DNA of 64,000 nucleotides from Vibrio quintilis (GTDB taxonomy: Bacteria > Pseudomonadota > Gammaproteobacteria > Enterobacterales > Vibrionaceae): positions 4,053,921 through 4,117,920 of the forward strand of contig NZ_AP024897.1 of the NCBI RefSeq assembly GCF_024529975.1, given 5' to 3'. The notes below the pieces were generated by a model. That model did no database searches, was not told the DNA's origin, and was given only the letters and a program-made list of their open reading frames with translations. Below are positions 27,088 through 39,629 of the stretch, piece after piece. A program made the translations under genes and the position numbers. Within the stretch, counting starts at the first letter, position 1, and each line of letters opens with the position of its first letter.

Positions 27088-29046
27088 ATGCCTGGTTCTC
27101 AATACCTCAATCATATCTCGATAAAAACACGCTTTATTTTTTCAATGTGCGGCCTGCTGCTGATTTCTCTGGGTATCATTATTTTTGTCAATCAGTATCT
27201 CAATAAATCACTGGCTCAGGAAAGAGTACTGAATGTTGAATTACCAGCCCAGGTGGAAAAAGCTGGTAATAAAATATTAGCCGATCTGAAAGTACCAATA
27301 ACGGAAGGCATTGCTTTTGCCAATGCCACTTATGTGACTGACTATCTCACCGATAATGCTGCACATGTTTCTGAGCAGGAAATCATCAGATATATGAATG
27401 ATTTACGCCAAAGAACGGAGAGTGCCAGTATTTTTCTGTCATCCATGAAAAATGGACAGGTTGTTTATGTTTCTGATGGCGGCATCAACCGGAAAACATT
27501 AAGCCGGGAAAACCCGGATGATCAATGGTTCTATCAGTTTATCGACTCCGGAAAACCTTATGCCATTAACCTGGATACTTCAGAATTTAATGGCAAAACA
27601 TTCCTTTATATCAATGTTCGCTCAGAAAAAAAGGGACAGCTGGTCGGCATCAGTGGTTTATCACTCGATATAACAAACCTCAGTAAAACCATTGGCCAGT
27701 ATCATTTCGGCAAAAAAGGTTATATTTTTATTACCGATCCACAGGGAAAAATATCCATTCATGGGAATGTCAGCCTGATTGGAAAATCATTAAACCAAAT
27801 CGATAACAGTGCAGACTTTACTCAGGCACTGACTCAGGCAATGAATGGTAAAACTGCACAGGTTCATTTCAAAGTCCACGGTGATGCGTGGCTTTCTGCT
27901 GCCTATCGTATTCCTGAAATAAACCGGATTATTTTTGCCAGTATGCCGGCTTCTGAAGTTTTTGCTGCTTATGATGCCAACCGGAGAAATACCATGCTGA
28001 TCAGCGCATTGATTATTCTCATTTCTCTGGGACTAACCGTATGGTTTTCCGGTTCTATCGTGGACCCAATTCGTCAGGTCAGCTTGCAAATCACTAAAAT
28101 TGCACAGAATAAAAACCTGTCTGAAAGAATCAACGTGAATGACCATGCAGAAATAGGACAGCTGGCACAATGCTTTAACCAGTTTATTAATGCACTGGGC
28201 GACTCTTTCTCTGTGGTCCGGACCAGTGCATTACAAGTCGAACATTCGGCTTATAACAATGCTGAGGCATCAAAAAACATCAGTCAGCAAATTATTGCTC
28301 AACAGCAGTCAATGCAAACTCTCAATCAGGAATTTAAAGCCATCACGGAAGAAGCGGATGCGATCGATCAGTCCGCAGAAAAAGCAGCTGATTTTTCAAA
28401 GCATATCGTTGAAAGTATGAATCATGTACAGCATTCGATTACCCATTCAACCCAGGAAATGGCACAACTCAGCCATGAAATCGCTCAATCGTCGGAAATC
28501 ATTGATGAAGTCGCGAAGGATGTGGAAAGCATTAACTCCATCGTTGATGTGATTTCATCTATCTCCGATCAAACCAATCTGCTTGCTCTGAACGCAGCCA
28601 TTGAAGCCGCCAGAGCTGGTGATGCCGGCCGCGGCTTCGCCGTCGTCGCCGATGAAGTCAGGGCTTTATCACAACGAACCAATGAATCAACCAGTGAAAT
28701 ACGGGAAAAAATTGATCGGCTGCAAACCCAAAGCCATCAGGCAACCCAGTCCATGCAGGCCTGTCTGAACATTACTTCAACCTGTGTCACCGGAATAACG
28801 GGTTCCAGTAAAGAACTGAATAACTCAGTTGAAGAAGTGCATTCAATTTCTCAGCAGCTTGAAATGATTGCCAGATTAACAGATAAACAGAACAGCGCCA
28901 TTCAGGAAATTGATGCCGTCATCACACAGATCTCTGATCTGTGTGATGCGCACCAGCTCAGTGCCCAGGAGACTTCAGATTCAAGTCAGGAGTTTGTCGG
29001 AGCGGCGCAGTCTGTCAGCCAACAGGTGGAACAATTCAAGTTTTAA
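27088..29046 (+). CDS. Methyl-accepting chemotaxis protein with Cache-type sensor domain
   Basis: The 652-residue receptor has an N-terminal membrane segment ([19 protein letters not shown], about 14-32), a periplasmic dCache-like domain (about 35-300, with [18 protein letters not shown] and [16 protein letters not shown]), a second membrane segment (about 302-322), a HAMP region and the signalling hairpin tip [19 protein letters not shown]. It has no C-terminal pentapeptide for CheR/CheB docking. The ligand is unknown; dCache domains often bind amino acids or carboxylates. AAGGAG precedes the ATG. It is divergent from msrP. Confidence 0.93.
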   Translation: MPGSQYLNHISIKTRFIFSMCGLLLISLGIIIFVNQYLNKSLAQERVLNVELPAQVEKAGNKILADLKVPITEGIAFANATYVTDYLTDNAAHVSEQEIIRYMNDLRQRTESASIFLSSMKNGQVVYVSDGGINRKTLSRENPDDQWFYQFIDSGKPYAINLDTSEFNGKTFLYINVRSEKKGQLVGISGLSLDITNLSKTIGQYHFGKKGYIFITDPQGKISIHGNVSLIGKSLNQIDNSADFTQALTQAMNGKTAQVHFKVHGDAWLSAAYRIPEINRIIFASMPASEVFAAYDANRRNTMLISALIILISLGLTVWFSGSIVDPIRQVSLQITKIAQNKNLSERINVNDHAEIGQLAQCFNQFINALGDSFSVVRTSALQVEHSAYNNAEASKNISQQIIAQQQSMQTLNQEFKAITEEADAIDQSAEKAADFSKHIVESMNHVQHSITHSTQEMAQLSHEIAQSSEIIDEVAKDVESINSIVDVISSISDQTNLLALNAAIEAARAGDAGRGFAVVADEVRALSQRTNESTSEIREKIDRLQTQSHQATQSMQACLNITSTCVTGITGSSKELNNSVEEVHSISQQLEMIARLTDKQNSAIQEIDAVITQISDLCDAHQLSAQETSDSSQEFVGAAQSVSQQVEQFKF

Positions 29047-29105
29047 GGAAACAATTTAAATTCTGAGGGCTGGCACCATAAAACCATCTCATCAATGACA
29101 AGATC

Positions 29106-29132
29106 AAAAAGAGCGCCCTGCTGGCGCTCTTT
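29106..29132 (+). terminator. Terminator-like hairpin between chemoreceptor and heat-shock gene
   Basis: AAAGAGCGCC (29108-29117) pairs with GGCGCTCTTT (29123-29132) across CTGCT. The convergent arrangement and the A/T flanks on both sides suggest a bidirectional terminator, though the T tract is short. Confidence 0.65.
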
Positions 29133-29198
29133 CACTACTTTATGGTTATTTAAAACCTGCGTTTGCTTAAAACTCAGTGCTCAAAAACAATTCAATCA

Positions 29199-29636
29199 TT
29201 ATTTGTTTTCGATGAGAGTTTTACCGTTAATTGCAATTTTACGTGGTTGCATGGCTTCAGGAATTTCACGTTCCAGATCCACATGAAGCAATCCGTTTTC
29301 CATTGTCGCACCGGTGACTTTTACATAATCGGCCAACTGGAATTTACGCTCGAAGTTCCGTTCAGCAATCCCCTGATAGACATAGGTTTTTTCGTCTTCA
29401 GGCTGACGTTCACCCCGGACAAGTAAAGTATTTTCCTGTTGGGTGATTTCCAAATCAGCGTCAGCAAATCCGGCAACCGCCATAGTGATCCGATACTGAT
29501 TCTCAGATTTCTGTTCAATATTGTATGGTGGATAGCCAGCAGAAGCATTTTTTGCATTTGCTGTTTCCATCATATTGAACAAACGGTCAAAACCAATGGC
29601 ATTACGGTATAAAGGAGTGAAATCGATGGTTCTCAT
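29199..29636 (-). CDS. ibpA: Small heat-shock protein, Hsp20/IbpA family
   Basis: The 145-residue product begins [20 protein letters not shown], the IbpA/IbpB-family start, and has an alpha-crystallin domain ([46 protein letters not shown]) and a C-terminal anchoring tail with PRKIAING. It holds unfolded proteins in a refoldable state in the cytoplasm. The frame is open for 24 more codons upstream, but this leader lacks similarity to the family and has the features of an RNA thermometer, so the start is set at 29636 after GAGGA. The position beside gyrB is the one known in V. cholerae. Confidence 0.93.
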   Translation of the reverse strand: MRTIDFTPLYRNAIGFDRLFNMMETANAKNASAGYPPYNIEQKSENQYRITMAVAGFADADLEITQQENTLLVRGERQPEDEKTYVYQGIAERNFERKFQLADYVKVTGATMENGLLHVDLEREIPEAMQPRKIAINGKTLIENK

Positions 29637-29720
29637 AGTCCTATCCTCTTTAATTAAGCAATAGGTCCGGCTTTCTGTGTTCAGCCAGACATTGAACAAC
29701 CTATTCATTCGACATAGGTG
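29637..29720 (-). promoter_or_regulatory. Candidate ROSE-like RNA thermometer in the heat-shock leader
   Basis: On the minus strand the leader ends with CCTATTGCTTAATTAAAGAG then GATAGGACT before the ATG. TTGCT faces the ribosome-binding site AGAGGA across a short loop, and CCTAT pairs with ATAGG, as in ROSE elements that melt on heating. An upstream hairpin GTCTGGCT...AGCCGGAC is also present. The assignment rests on this pattern and gene identity, not on a full fold. Confidence 0.55.
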
Positions 29721-29820
29721 TCAATTATTCATATTTGATGTTGTTACCCGCAATCTTCTCTTCTGAGCAAGCTGCCGGAGTAACAGTTTCTGAGGCCCTT
29801 ACGGCATCCTCTTCACTATC

Positions 29821-29851
29821 ATATATTGCGTCATTTTTTTCCGGATCAAGG
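29821..29851 (-). promoter_or_regulatory. Candidate sigma32 heat-shock promoter
   Basis: On the minus strand CCCTTGATCC (29842-29851) resembles the sigma32 -35 box of dnaK, and CGCAATATAT (29821-29830) is a weak -10 match at about 13 bases from the CTTGAT core. It would give a leader of about 180 bases. Low certainty. Confidence 0.3.
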
Positions 29852-29894
29852 GATCAATGAAAAAAATTTAAAAATTTTCCGTATAAACAATGTC

Positions 29895-29928
29895 GGAAAA
29901 ACAAACAGCTGCCCGAAAGGCAGCTGTT
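29895..29928 (-). terminator. Rho-independent terminator of the dnaA-dnaN-recF-gyrB operon
   Basis: Read on the minus strand, AACAGCTGCC pairs with GGCAGCTGTT (plus-strand arms 29904-29913 and 29919-29928, loop CGAAA), followed by TTTGTTTTT. It lies about 40 bases after the gyrB stop. Confidence 0.88.
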
Positions 29929-29966
29929 GATCAATCATTGAATCAAGGATCTGTGACCCTGAAAAA

Positions 29967-32384
<2,418 letters not shown>

Positions 32385-32399
32385 TTACTCTCTTTATGT

Positions 32400-33479
32400 T
32401 TATCTTTGCTCTATCCGGCCCTGTTCCATATGGAACATTTTACTGTCTGACATCACCATGTCATCCACCTGGCTTTGCGTAATAGAACTTACAAAAACCT
32501 GAGCTCCGGTCGCTTTAAAGCAATCCGCCAGTAATTTGCGGCGCTCGCTGTCCAGCTCAGAAGCAAAATCATCAATGAGATAGATACACTGTTTCCCGGT
32601 CAGAGACGTGAGATGCTGCCCCTGAGCTACCCGGAGCGCACAAACCATGAGTTTCAGTTGCCCTCTGGATAAAATATCTTCCACCGGTGTGCCATTGACC
32701 CGAATCCGTAAATCGGCTTTATTCGGGCCACTAAACGTATATCCTAACATTTTATCGCGCTCAAAGTTTCTTTCGAGCAGCTCCCGATAAGATGTTTCTT
32801 TATCCCAGCCACGGTAGTATTGCAGCCGGATATCAAATTCAGGTAAAAAGTCCTGACACAGACTTTCCGTACCTGTTTTTATCTGTTCAACATAACCGGC
32901 CCGCCACGTATCGATCTGTTCCGCAAGACTCGAGAGTTCAGCATCCCAGTATTGCATTTCCCGATAAGAGGTTGCCGTTTTTAATAAAGCATTGCGTTGT
33001 TTGTTTAAGCGGCGAAAACGCCCCCAGGCCTCAAAAAAAGCAGGGACGGAATAAAAAACACCCCAGTCAATAAAAGCCCGGCGCTGCTTCGGACCATCTG
33101 TCAATAACTCAAAGCCTTCAGGATGAATGAGCTGTAGCGGTAAGACCTGAGTCAGCTGAGATAACTTCTGGCCGGACATTCCGCCTATTTTAACCTCAAC
33201 TACACCATCACGCTGCTTATTAATTCCGATAGGTGTCTCAATTTGTTCTGAATTGAGCAACCGGCCATGAACAAACAGCTCCTGACATGCATTCTGAATT
33301 ACCCGACCGGTTAAAGAACTCCGGAACGAGCGCCCGTACCCGAGCATATACAAAGCTTCCAGAAGACTTGTTTTGCCGCTGCCATTAGGGCCGATAAGAA
33401 AGTTAAAGCCTGATGACAATTCAATATCACAGGCTTTAATATTCCGGAACTGCTGAATCATGAGTCGGGTCAGTGGCAT
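32400..33479 (-). CDS. recF: DNA replication/repair protein RecF
   Basis: The 359-residue SMC-like ATPase has Walker [16 protein letters not shown], the signature region [18 protein letters not shown] and Walker [14 protein letters not shown]. It begins [20 protein letters not shown], the usual RecF start. With RecO and RecR it loads RecA at gaps. It sits 11 bases after dnaN and 18 before gyrB. Confidence 0.97.
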   Translation of the reverse strand: MPLTRLMIQQFRNIKACDIELSSGFNFLIGPNGSGKTSLLEALYMLGYGRSFRSSLTGRVIQNACQELFVHGRLLNSEQIETPIGINKQRDGVVEVKIGGMSGQKLSQLTQVLPLQLIHPEGFELLTDGPKQRRAFIDWGVFYSVPAFFEAWGRFRRLNKQRNALLKTATSYREMQYWDAELSSLAEQIDTWRAGYVEQIKTGTESLCQDFLPEFDIRLQYYRGWDKETSYRELLERNFERDKMLGYTFSGPNKADLRIRVNGTPVEDILSRGQLKLMVCALRVAQGQHLTSLTGKQCIYLIDDFASELDSERRKLLADCFKATGAQVFVSSITQSQVDDMVMSDSKMFHMEQGRIEQR

Positions 33480-33490
33480 ATGTAAATCAA

Positions 33491-34591
33491 TTACAAACGA
33501 ATCGGCATCACAACGTACATGGCACTTTCATCGTCAGGGTTCTCAATCAGAGTACTGGCAACAGAATCTGACATTGAAAAACGCACCTGATCGCATTTCA
33601 GTGTATTCAGAACATCAAGCAAGTAGCTGACATTAAAGCCAATTTCAATTTCTGTCCCTTCGTATTCAACATCCAGCATTTCTTCTGCTTCTTCCTGCTC
33701 CGGGTTATTCGCGGTCATACGCATTTCATTGTCATGAATACTCAGACGCACACCACGAAACTTCTCATTTGATAAAATAGCAACGCGGGAGAAAGAATGA
33801 CGAAGCACATCACAAGGTGCTGTCAGCGTTTTATTCGTATGTTGCGGCATAACCCGGCGATAATCAGGGAAGCGCCCGTCAATCAGCTTGGACGTAAAAA
33901 TAAATTCATTGACTGTGATCCGGATATTGGCGTTACCAATTTGTACCATCACCGACTCTTCCGGCGCATCGAGTAACTTCACTAATTCAAGAATCCCTTT
34001 ACGCGGCACAATAATTTGTAAAGGGTTCAGCGGCTCTTCCAACGTCATCTGAGCGACAGCCATCCGGTGCCCATCCGTCGCAACAGTCCGGAATGTCGTG
34101 TCTTCAATATCAAACAGCATGCCGTTCATATAATATCGCACATCCTGATTTGCCATAGAAAACTGGGTTTTCTCAATCAGACCGCGCAGCTTCGCCTGAG
34201 ACAACGAGACAGAAAGCTCGCTCTGCCAGTCATCAATATTAGGAAATTCAGCAGCAGGCAATGTTGCCAGAGAAAAACGGCTGCGCCCGGAGCGAATTAA
34301 CAAACGGGTATCATCCAGAACAATAGATAAAGAAGCTGAATCCGGCAATCCCCGGCAAATATCTAAAAATTTGCGGCCCGGTACAGTCACACTACCGCCT
34401 TCCACCTCACTTTCAAGGTTCACTTTACCAATCAGCTCCACTTCCAGATCAGTCGCCGTCAGCATGAGCGTATTGTCTTCTACCGTCAGTAAAATATTGT
34501 TGAGAATCGGTAGCGTCGTCCGCCCGCCTACAGTACCGGAGACTTGCTGAAGTGGTTTGATTAACTGACTGCGCTCAATGGTAAATTTCAT
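33491..34591 (-). CDS. dnaN: DNA polymerase III beta subunit (sliding clamp)
   Basis: The 366-residue product has E. coli clamp length and sequence: [21 protein letters not shown] at the start (quoted in part), [49 protein letters not shown] and the end YVVMPIRL. It forms the ring that holds polymerase III on DNA. It follows dnaA by 67 bases in the same operon. Confidence 0.98.
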   Translation of the reverse strand: MKFTIERSQLIKPLQQVSGTVGGRTTLPILNNILLTVEDNTLMLTATDLEVELIGKVNLESEVEGGSVTVPGRKFLDICRGLPDSASLSIVLDDTRLLIRSGRSRFSLATLPAAEFPNIDDWQSELSVSLSQAKLRGLIEKTQFSMANQDVRYYMNGMLFDIEDTTFRTVATDGHRMAVAQMTLEEPLNPLQIIVPRKGILELVKLLDAPEESVMVQIGNANIRITVNEFIFTSKLIDGRFPDYRRVMPQHTNKTLTAPCDVLRHSFSRVAILSNEKFRGVRLSIHDNEMRMTANNPEQEEAEEMLDVEYEGTEIEIGFNVSYLLDVLNTLKCDQVRFSMSDSVASTLIENPDDESAMYVVMPIRL

Positions 34592-34658
34592 AATTTGCTC
34601 TTCAGTGATGAAAATCGAATGTTCTCTGTTTACAGCTAAAAATACAGAACGATCAGCA

Positions 34659-36062
34659 TTAAGATGACAAAGTCCGGATCAAATTTGAATAATCTTCTTT
34701 GATATCATGACTTTCTTCTCTGAGCTGTTCAATTTTTCGGCAGGCATGTAATACTGTGGTATGGTCACGTCCGCCAAACGCATCACCTATCTCAGGTAAG
34801 CTGTGGTTCGTCAGTTCTTTCGCCAGTGCCATAGCAAGCTGTCTTGGTCTGGCAACGGAACGGGAACGACGTTTAGATAAGAGATCTGCTACTTTGATTT
34901 TATAATATTCAGCGACTGTTTTCTGGATATTATCAATTGTCACCAGCTTTTCCTGCAACGCAAGCAGGTCGCGCAGGGCCTCACGGACAAAATCAATCGT
35001 GATAGGACGACCGGTAAAGTTTGCATTAGCAATCACCCGGTTTAATGCCCCTTCAAGTTCACGCACGTTAGAACGAAGTCTTTTGGCGATAAAAAAAGCC
35101 ACTTCATCCGCCAGATGAATTTGATGGTCTTCAGCCTTCTTCATCAGAATCGCCACCCGGGTTTCCAGCTCCGGAGGCTCAATCGCAACCGTCAGACCCC
35201 AGCCAAAACGGGATTTCAGCCGATCTTCTACTCCGCTGATTTCTTTCGGATATCGATCAGATGTCAGAATAATTTGCTGATTGCCTTCCAGCAGGGCATT
35301 AAAGGTGTGGAAAAATTCTTCCTGAGAACGCTCTTTATTAGCAAAGAACTGAATATCATCGATCAGCAGCGCATCAACACTGCGGTAATAACGTTTGAAC
35401 TCTTCAATCGCATTATTCTGCAGGGCTTTTACCATATCCTGAACAAAACGCTCAGAATGCATATAAACCACTTTCGCATTACGGTTATGGTCGATGATCG
35501 CATTTCCTACCGCATGCAACAGGTGTGTTTTACCTAAACCTGTTCCGCCATACAGAAACAGCGGGTTATAAGCTGCACCGGGATTATCAGCCACCTGTTT
35601 TGCAGCTGCAAGACCAAGCTGGTTCGATTTACCTTCAACAAAGTTATTAAACTTATGCTTCGGATTGACATTAGATCGGTAATTCATTCCAACCGGGGCT
35701 GATTCATCATCCCAGGTTTTATGGACAGGTTTTCGCGCCTGAAGCTGAGCAGGCGCGGAAGATTCAGCGGCAACATCCGCAGGTGTACGGACCGCCGGTT
35801 TGATTCGTTCTGTCACAGGCTTGTTGCCCACTTCAAAACGTAAGCTCGGGATATCATTACCACAGTGCTCATTCAATAAGCGATTAATACTGTGAAGATA
35901 CCGGTCCCGCACCCAGTCGAGCACAAAACGGTTCGGAGCGTATAAAGTGAGAGTATTGTCATTCAACTCGGCTTGTAATGGCCGAACCCACATACTGAAC
36001 TCTGTCGCAGGCAGTTCTTCCTGAAGCTGTTGCATGCATTGCAACCATAGAGAAGATGACAC
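34659..36062 (-). CDS. dnaA: Chromosomal replication initiator protein DnaA
   Basis: Using GTG 36062 as start gives 467 residues, the E. coli length, beginning [20 protein letters not shown] as in V. cholerae. GAGTGAGGGA precedes it. The frame is open for 28 more codons but that part is not DnaA-like. Domain I (about 1-85), a variable linker, the AAA+ domain (Walker [14 protein letters not shown], Walker [10 protein letters not shown]) and the DnaA-box-binding domain ([35 protein letters not shown]) are all present. It opens oriC, which lies about 27 kb away at the right end of the window. Perfect and near-perfect DnaA boxes lie in its own promoter region. Confidence 0.97.
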   Translation of the reverse strand: MSSSLWLQCMQQLQEELPATEFSMWVRPLQAELNDNTLTLYAPNRFVLDWVRDRYLHSINRLLNEHCGNDIPSLRFEVGNKPVTERIKPAVRTPADVAAESSAPAQLQARKPVHKTWDDESAPVGMNYRSNVNPKHKFNNFVEGKSNQLGLAAAKQVADNPGAAYNPLFLYGGTGLGKTHLLHAVGNAIIDHNRNAKVVYMHSERFVQDMVKALQNNAIEEFKRYYRSVDALLIDDIQFFANKERSQEEFFHTFNALLEGNQQIILTSDRYPKEISGVEDRLKSRFGWGLTVAIEPPELETRVAILMKKAEDHQIHLADEVAFFIAKRLRSNVRELEGALNRVIANANFTGRPITIDFVREALRDLLALQEKLVTIDNIQKTVAEYYKIKVADLLSKRRSRSVARPRQLAMALAKELTNHSLPEIGDAFGGRDHTTVLHACRKIEQLREESHDIKEDYSNLIRTLSS

Positions 36063-36159
36063 GGTTCCCTCACTCAAAGTAGATAAGTTGATAAAGATTG
36101 GCAATTCTACCTTTTGATCATGCAGATCGCCAGTAAATGATCTCAATTCCAGTGAAGAA

Positions 36160-36275
36160 GATCCAAGTTATTCACATATTTCTACTGTTTTATCATCGGA
36201 TCTTTGCTGTTTTTACCCGGTTACCCACATATCATTCCACATTTATTGAAAAAAGCTATAAGTTATCCCCAGATC
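36160..36275 (-). promoter_or_regulatory. dnaA regulatory region with DnaA boxes
   Basis: The divergent spacer (36063-36366) between dnaA and the amino-acid binding protein gene has one perfect DnaA box, TTATTCACA (36168-36176), and two one-mismatch boxes, TTACCCACA (36231-36239) and TTATCCCCA (36263-36271), all on the plus strand. A hairpin CCAGAT-caacaa-ATCTGG follows at 36268-36285. The cluster fits autorepression of dnaA. I cannot place the promoter exactly. Confidence 0.65.
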
Positions 36276-36366
36276 AACAAATCTGGTTATGAGCCATAAC
36301 ATATCGTTATTTATTTTGTGGCTGACGAGACTAGAATAGCACCTCCAGAATTATTCGGAGCAAATC

Positions 36367-37116
36367 ATGAAAAAATGGTTAACCATCGCACTAGCCGCAG
36401 TTACATTAACAACATTCACAGCGCAGGCAACGACAGAAGTCAAAATCGGCATGTCAGGGCGCTATTTCCCGTTTACCTTTGTGAAACAAGGAAAACTGCA
36501 GGGATTTGAAGTCGATGTATGGAACGCGATTGGTCAACGGAACGATTACGATGTCAAATTCGTCACCGCAAACTTTTCCGGTCTGTTTGGACAGCTGGAA
36601 ACCGGACGAATTGATACCATCTCAAACCAGATCACAGTGACAGAGAAACGCAAAGCAAAATACCTGTTCTCTGAACCCTATGTAATTGATGGCGCTCAGT
36701 TGGCCGTCAGAAAAGGAAATGACAGCATTCATGGTCTTGCCGACCTGAAAGGTAAAACTGTCGCGGTCAACCTGGGATCAAATTTCGAACAATTGCTCAG
36801 AGCACATGATAAGGATGGTCAGATTGATATCCGGACTTATGATTCAAGTTTTGAACAGGATGTCGCATTAGGCCGTATTGATGCCTTCGTGATGGATCGT
36901 TTATCCATCCTGGAAGTCATCCGTAAATCAGGTCTCCCGCTACAGCTTGCCGGACAGCCTTTTGAAACCATTGAAAATGCATGGCCTTTCCTGAAAAATA
37001 AACATGGCGAAAAACTTCGGGATGACGTTAACCATGCACTGGAAGCTATGCGCGCAGATGGTACACTGAAGCAAATTTCTGAAAAATGGTTTAGTTCAGA
37101 TATTACACAGCGCTAA
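36367..37116 (+). CDS. Polar amino-acid ABC transporter, substrate-binding protein
   Basis: The 249-residue protein has a signal peptide (MKKWLTIALAAVTLTTFTAQ) and the family-3 binding-protein fold (EVKIGMSGRYFPFTFVKQGK, GFEVDVWNAIG, LKGKTVAVNLGSNFEQLL). It captures an amino acid in the periplasm; cystine/arginine-type relatives are closest by eye but the ligand is not certain. CGGAGC precedes the ATG. It is divergent from dnaA, in the position of the V. cholerae amino-acid transporter. A terminator-like hairpin separates it from its permease gene. Confidence 0.9.
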   Translation: MKKWLTIALAAVTLTTFTAQATTEVKIGMSGRYFPFTFVKQGKLQGFEVDVWNAIGQRNDYDVKFVTANFSGLFGQLETGRIDTISNQITVTEKRKAKYLFSEPYVIDGAQLAVRKGNDSIHGLADLKGKTVAVNLGSNFEQLLRAHDKDGQIDIRTYDSSFEQDVALGRIDAFVMDRLSILEVIRKSGLPLQLAGQPFETIENAWPFLKNKHGEKLRDDVNHALEAMRADGTLKQISEKWFSSDITQR

Positions 37117-37150
37117 ACTGATTTGATTGAATTCCGGTGACGGAAAACCG

Positions 37151-37209
37151 AAACCCACTGTATTGATAGTCGCTTCAGGCTAAATTACAGTGGGTTTTAT
37201 TTTTATTCT
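37151..37209 (+). terminator. Intra-operon terminator/attenuator after the binding-protein gene
   Basis: AAACCCACTGTA (37151-37162) pairs perfectly with TACAGTGGGTTT (37186-37197), followed by the T-rich run TTATTTTTATTCTTTT. It sits between the binding-protein gene and the permease gene, so most transcripts likely stop here, giving more binding protein than membrane parts. Confidence 0.8.
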
Positions 37210-37239
37210 TTTACCGGACAGAACAACGAAGACATAACT

Positions 37240-37911
37240 ATGCAATTTGATTTTCAGTATATGTTCGATTTGATACCGTATTTACTCAAAAATCTCGGTA
37301 CCACGATTGAACTGGCCGTATTGGGCATGATTCTGGCCCTAATCCTTTCTGTTATTGTTGCGAACATCCGTATTTTTAAGGTGTTCGGGCTGGATCCGCT
37401 CTGCCAGCTTTATATCAGCTATTTCAGAGGCACACCGTTACTGGTGCAGATGTTTCTGTTCTACTACGGCCTGCCGCAAATCTTCCCCTTTATGGTTGGG
37501 TTAGATGCCTTTAGTGCCGCGGTGATTGCACTGACACTGCATTTTGCAGCTTATATGGCAGAAACCATTCGTGCAGCCATCATGGGCATTGACAGAAGCC
37601 AGATGGAAGCAAGTTTATCTATCGGTATGACACAACAACAGGCAATGCGCCGGATCATTCTGCCTCAGGCGACCCGGATAGCCCTGCCTTCACTGATGAA
37701 CTATTTCATCGATATGATCAAATCCACCTCGCTGGCCTTTACATTCGGTGTGGTTGAGATGATGGGCGCTGCACAAAACGAAGCTTCAACCTCTTACAAA
37801 TTCTTTGAATCATTTCTGGCAGTCTCATTGATTTACTGGGTCGTCACGATCGTATTAACCCGGGTGCAAAGCTGGGCAGAGAATCAACTGAATAAGGCAT
37901 ATGCAAGATGA
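37240..37911 (+). CDS. Polar amino-acid ABC transporter, permease
   Basis: The 223-residue membrane protein of the HisMQ/TcyL family has four or five hydrophobic segments, [20 protein letters not shown] after the first of them, and the EAA loop [20 protein letters not shown]. It is the channel for the transporter whose binding protein is encoded upstream and overlaps the ATPase gene by 4 bases. Confidence 0.92.
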   Translation: MQFDFQYMFDLIPYLLKNLGTTIELAVLGMILALILSVIVANIRIFKVFGLDPLCQLYISYFRGTPLLVQMFLFYYGLPQIFPFMVGLDAFSAAVIALTLHFAAYMAETIRAAIMGIDRSQMEASLSIGMTQQQAMRRIILPQATRIALPSLMNYFIDMIKSTSLAFTFGVVEMMGAAQNEASTSYKFFESFLAVSLIYWVVTIVLTRVQSWAENQLNKAYAR

Positions 37912-38645
37912 TCAAGCTGACAAACATACATAAAAAATTCGGTCAGAGTGAAATACTGAAAGGCATCGATCTGGAGATCAATCAAGGTGAAATCATCGTG
38001 ATTATTGGTTCCAGCGGAACCGGAAAGTCCACCTTATTGCGTTGTATTAATTTTCTGGAACAAGCGGATCAGGGCAATATCACCATTGATAATATCAGTG
38101 TGGACAGCAGCAACGCGACTCAGGCTGAAATATTACAGCTGCGCCGGAAAACCGGATTTGTCTTCCAGAACTATGCTTTATTTGCGCATCTCACAGCAAA
38201 AGAAAACATCGCAGAGGGTTTGATCACCGTCCGGGGATGGAAAAAAGATCAGGCTTATGCCAAAGCGCTGGAAATTCTCAACGATATCGGGCTTGGGGAT
38301 AAAAGTGATCAATATCCGGCCTCCTTATCCGGCGGGCAACAACAGCGGGTCGGAATAGGTCGGGCGATGGCACTGGCGCCTGAGCTGCTGCTCTTTGATG
38401 AACCGACCTCCGCATTAGATCCTGAATGGGTTGGCGAGGTTTTATCACTCATGAAAAAGCTGGCTAAAGCGCATCAAACCATGCTGGTCGTGACCCATGA
38501 AATGCAGTTTGCAAAAGAAGTGGCTGATCACGTGATCTTTATGGCTGACGGCCACATCGTTGAACAAGGATCTCCACAGGATATCTTTCTTCATCCACAG
38601 GATATCCGGCTGCGTAAATTCTTAAATCAGGTCGGGATCGATTAA
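37908..38645 (+). CDS. Polar amino-acid ABC transporter, ATP-binding protein
   Basis: The 245-residue ATPase has Walker [20 protein letters not shown]-loop [18 protein letters not shown], signature [19 protein letters not shown], Walker [20 protein letters not shown] and [14 protein letters not shown]. It looks like the YecC/TcyN branch. It overlaps the permease gene by 4 bases (ATGA). The gene order binding protein, permease, ATPase is normal for this family. Confidence 0.93.
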   Translation: MIKLTNIHKKFGQSEILKGIDLEINQGEIIVIIGSSGTGKSTLLRCINFLEQADQGNITIDNISVDSSNATQAEILQLRRKTGFVFQNYALFAHLTAKENIAEGLITVRGWKKDQAYAKALEILNDIGLGDKSDQYPASLSGGQQQRVGIGRAMALAPELLLFDEPTSALDPEWVGEVLSLMKKLAKAHQTMLVVTHEMQFAKEVADHVIFMADGHIVEQGSPQDIFLHPQDIRLRKFLNQVGID

Positions 38646-38651
38646 GGATCC

Positions 38652-38679
38652 TTGAGATTTTGTCATCGCCACGTATAAT
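38652..38679 (+). promoter_or_regulatory. Upstream promoter of rpmH-rnpA
   Basis: TTGAGA (38652-38657) and TATAAT (38674-38679) are 16 bases apart, just after the transporter ATPase gene. Confidence 0.6.
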
Positions 38680-38755
38680 CGGCCAACTACGCTTGTATAG
38701 GGAGGATATTTCGCCCGTCAGCGTATAAAAGAGTGAATGACTCGTTTTCTAATCA

Positions 38756-38784
38756 TTGACACGTTTGTTGCCAGTGATTACAAT
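38756..38784 (+). promoter_or_regulatory. Main promoter of rpmH-rnpA
   Basis: A consensus TTGACA (38756-38761) and TACAAT (38779-38784) lie 17 bases apart, 114 bases before the rpmH start. This is the best sigma70 promoter in the window. Confidence 0.85.
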
Positions 38785-38785
38785 T

Positions 38786-38836
38786 CCGCCTCTTTGTTGA
38801 GAGGCGTCGGAAATGTTCCTCTTATATTAAGAGGAA
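38786..38836 (+). promoter_or_regulatory. Structured leader of rpmH
   Basis: Two hairpins follow the promoter: GCCTC (38788-38792) with GAGGC (38801-38805), and TTCCTCTTA (38816-38824) with TAAGAGGAA (38828-38836). Neither has a T tract, so a control or stabilising role in the leader is possible but unproven. Confidence 0.45.
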
Positions 38837-38898
38837 TGGTAAAGCCCACGCCGGGTTTAACGAAAACCTAGAAACTACTGATCAGTAAGGTAAATACA

Positions 38899-39033
38899 AT
38901 GAAACGCACTTTTCAACCTACAGTTCTGAAGCGCAAACGTACTCACGGTTTCCGTGCTCGTATGGCAACAAAGAACGGTCGTAAAGTTATTAACGCACGT
39001 CGTGCGAAAGGCCGTGCTCGCCTGTCAAAATAA
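38899..39033 (+). CDS. rpmH: 50S ribosomal protein L34
   Basis: The 44-residue product is [20 protein letters not shown] followed by [20 protein letters not shown] and RLSK, the near-invariant bacterial L34. It is very basic and part of the large ribosomal subunit. AGTAAGG lies before the ATG. Two promoters precede it and rnpA follows with its start 13 bases after the rpmH stop, the universal rpmH-rnpA pairing. Confidence 0.98.
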
Positions 39034-39046
39034 TCCCAGATTAATT

Positions 39047-39403
39047 TTGAAAAAGTACGCTTTTCGTCGGGAGTTACGATTGTTAACTCCCGAACATTAT
39101 CGACATGTATTCCAGCAAGCACAAAGTGCTCGCTCGCCTCATTTCACTATCATTGCCAGAAAAAACTCCCTTTCTCATCCCAGACTGGGACTTGCCGTTC
39201 CTAAAAAGCAAATTAAAACTGCTGTCGCCCGGAATCGTTTTAAACGTCTTTCGCGTGAAAGTTTTCGTCTGAAACAACACGAATTGCCCCACAAAGATTT
39301 TGTTGTCATCGCGAAAAAAAGTGCTCAGGAACTCAGCAATGAAGAAATAATGAAATTGTTTGATAAATTATGGCTACGCCTGTCTCGCCCCTCTCGTGGA
39401 TAG
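39047..39403 (+). CDS. rnpA: Ribonuclease P protein component
   Basis: The product has about 118 residues from a TTG start (39047), matching E. coli RnpA (119). It reads [20 protein letters not shown] and has the family signature [17 protein letters not shown] (RNR motif). It assists the RNA subunit in tRNA 5'-end maturation. An open frame extends upstream through rpmH to 38954 but that part is an out-of-frame reading of rpmH. TTG is the first start in the spacer; no strong ribosome-binding site is seen, so coupling with rpmH is likely. The 3' end overlaps yidD by 34 bases. Confidence 0.95.
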   Translation: MKKYAFRRELRLLTPEHYRHVFQQAQSARSPHFTIIARKNSLSHPRLGLAVPKKQIKTAVARNRFKRLSRESFRLKQHELPHKDFVVIAKKSAQELSNEEIMKLFDKLWLRLSRPSRG

Positions 39404-39627
39404 TCATCGGACTCGTTTATCTCTACAGATGGTTCATTAGCCCGCTGTTAGGTCCACGTTGCCGTTTTACACCAACCTGCTCTCAGTATGCGATAGAAGC
39501 GTTGAAAGCTCACGGTTTTGTAAAAGGATGTTGGTTAACAGGCAAACGTCTATTAAAATGCCACCCTTTAAACGAAGGTGGTTTTGATCCCGTACCACCA
39601 AACCGAAAACAAGACAGAGATAAATAA
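39370..39627 (+). CDS. yidD: Membrane protein insertion efficiency factor
   Basis: The 85-residue protein carries the YidD hallmark [20 protein letters not shown], then [14 protein letters not shown] and GGFDPVPPN. It has an N-terminal amphipathic/membrane segment and three cysteines. It is thought to help YidC-dependent insertion of inner-membrane proteins. It overlaps rnpA by 34 bases and is followed by yidC after 2 bases, the conserved order. Confidence 0.96.
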   Translation: MATPVSPLSWIVIGLVYLYRWFISPLLGPRCRFTPTCSQYAIEALKAHGFVKGCWLTGKRLLKCHPLNEGGFDPVPPNRKQDRDK

Positions 39628-39629
39628 TA

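Noticed and set aside
36063..36146. Upstream extension of dnaA
   Set aside because: The 28 extra codons are not DnaA-like, and GTG 36062 gives the family's normal length and N-terminus with a ribosome-binding site.
38954..39046. N-terminal extension of rnpA over rpmH
   Set aside because: It is rpmH DNA read in another frame; TTG 39047 gives the normal RnpA length.
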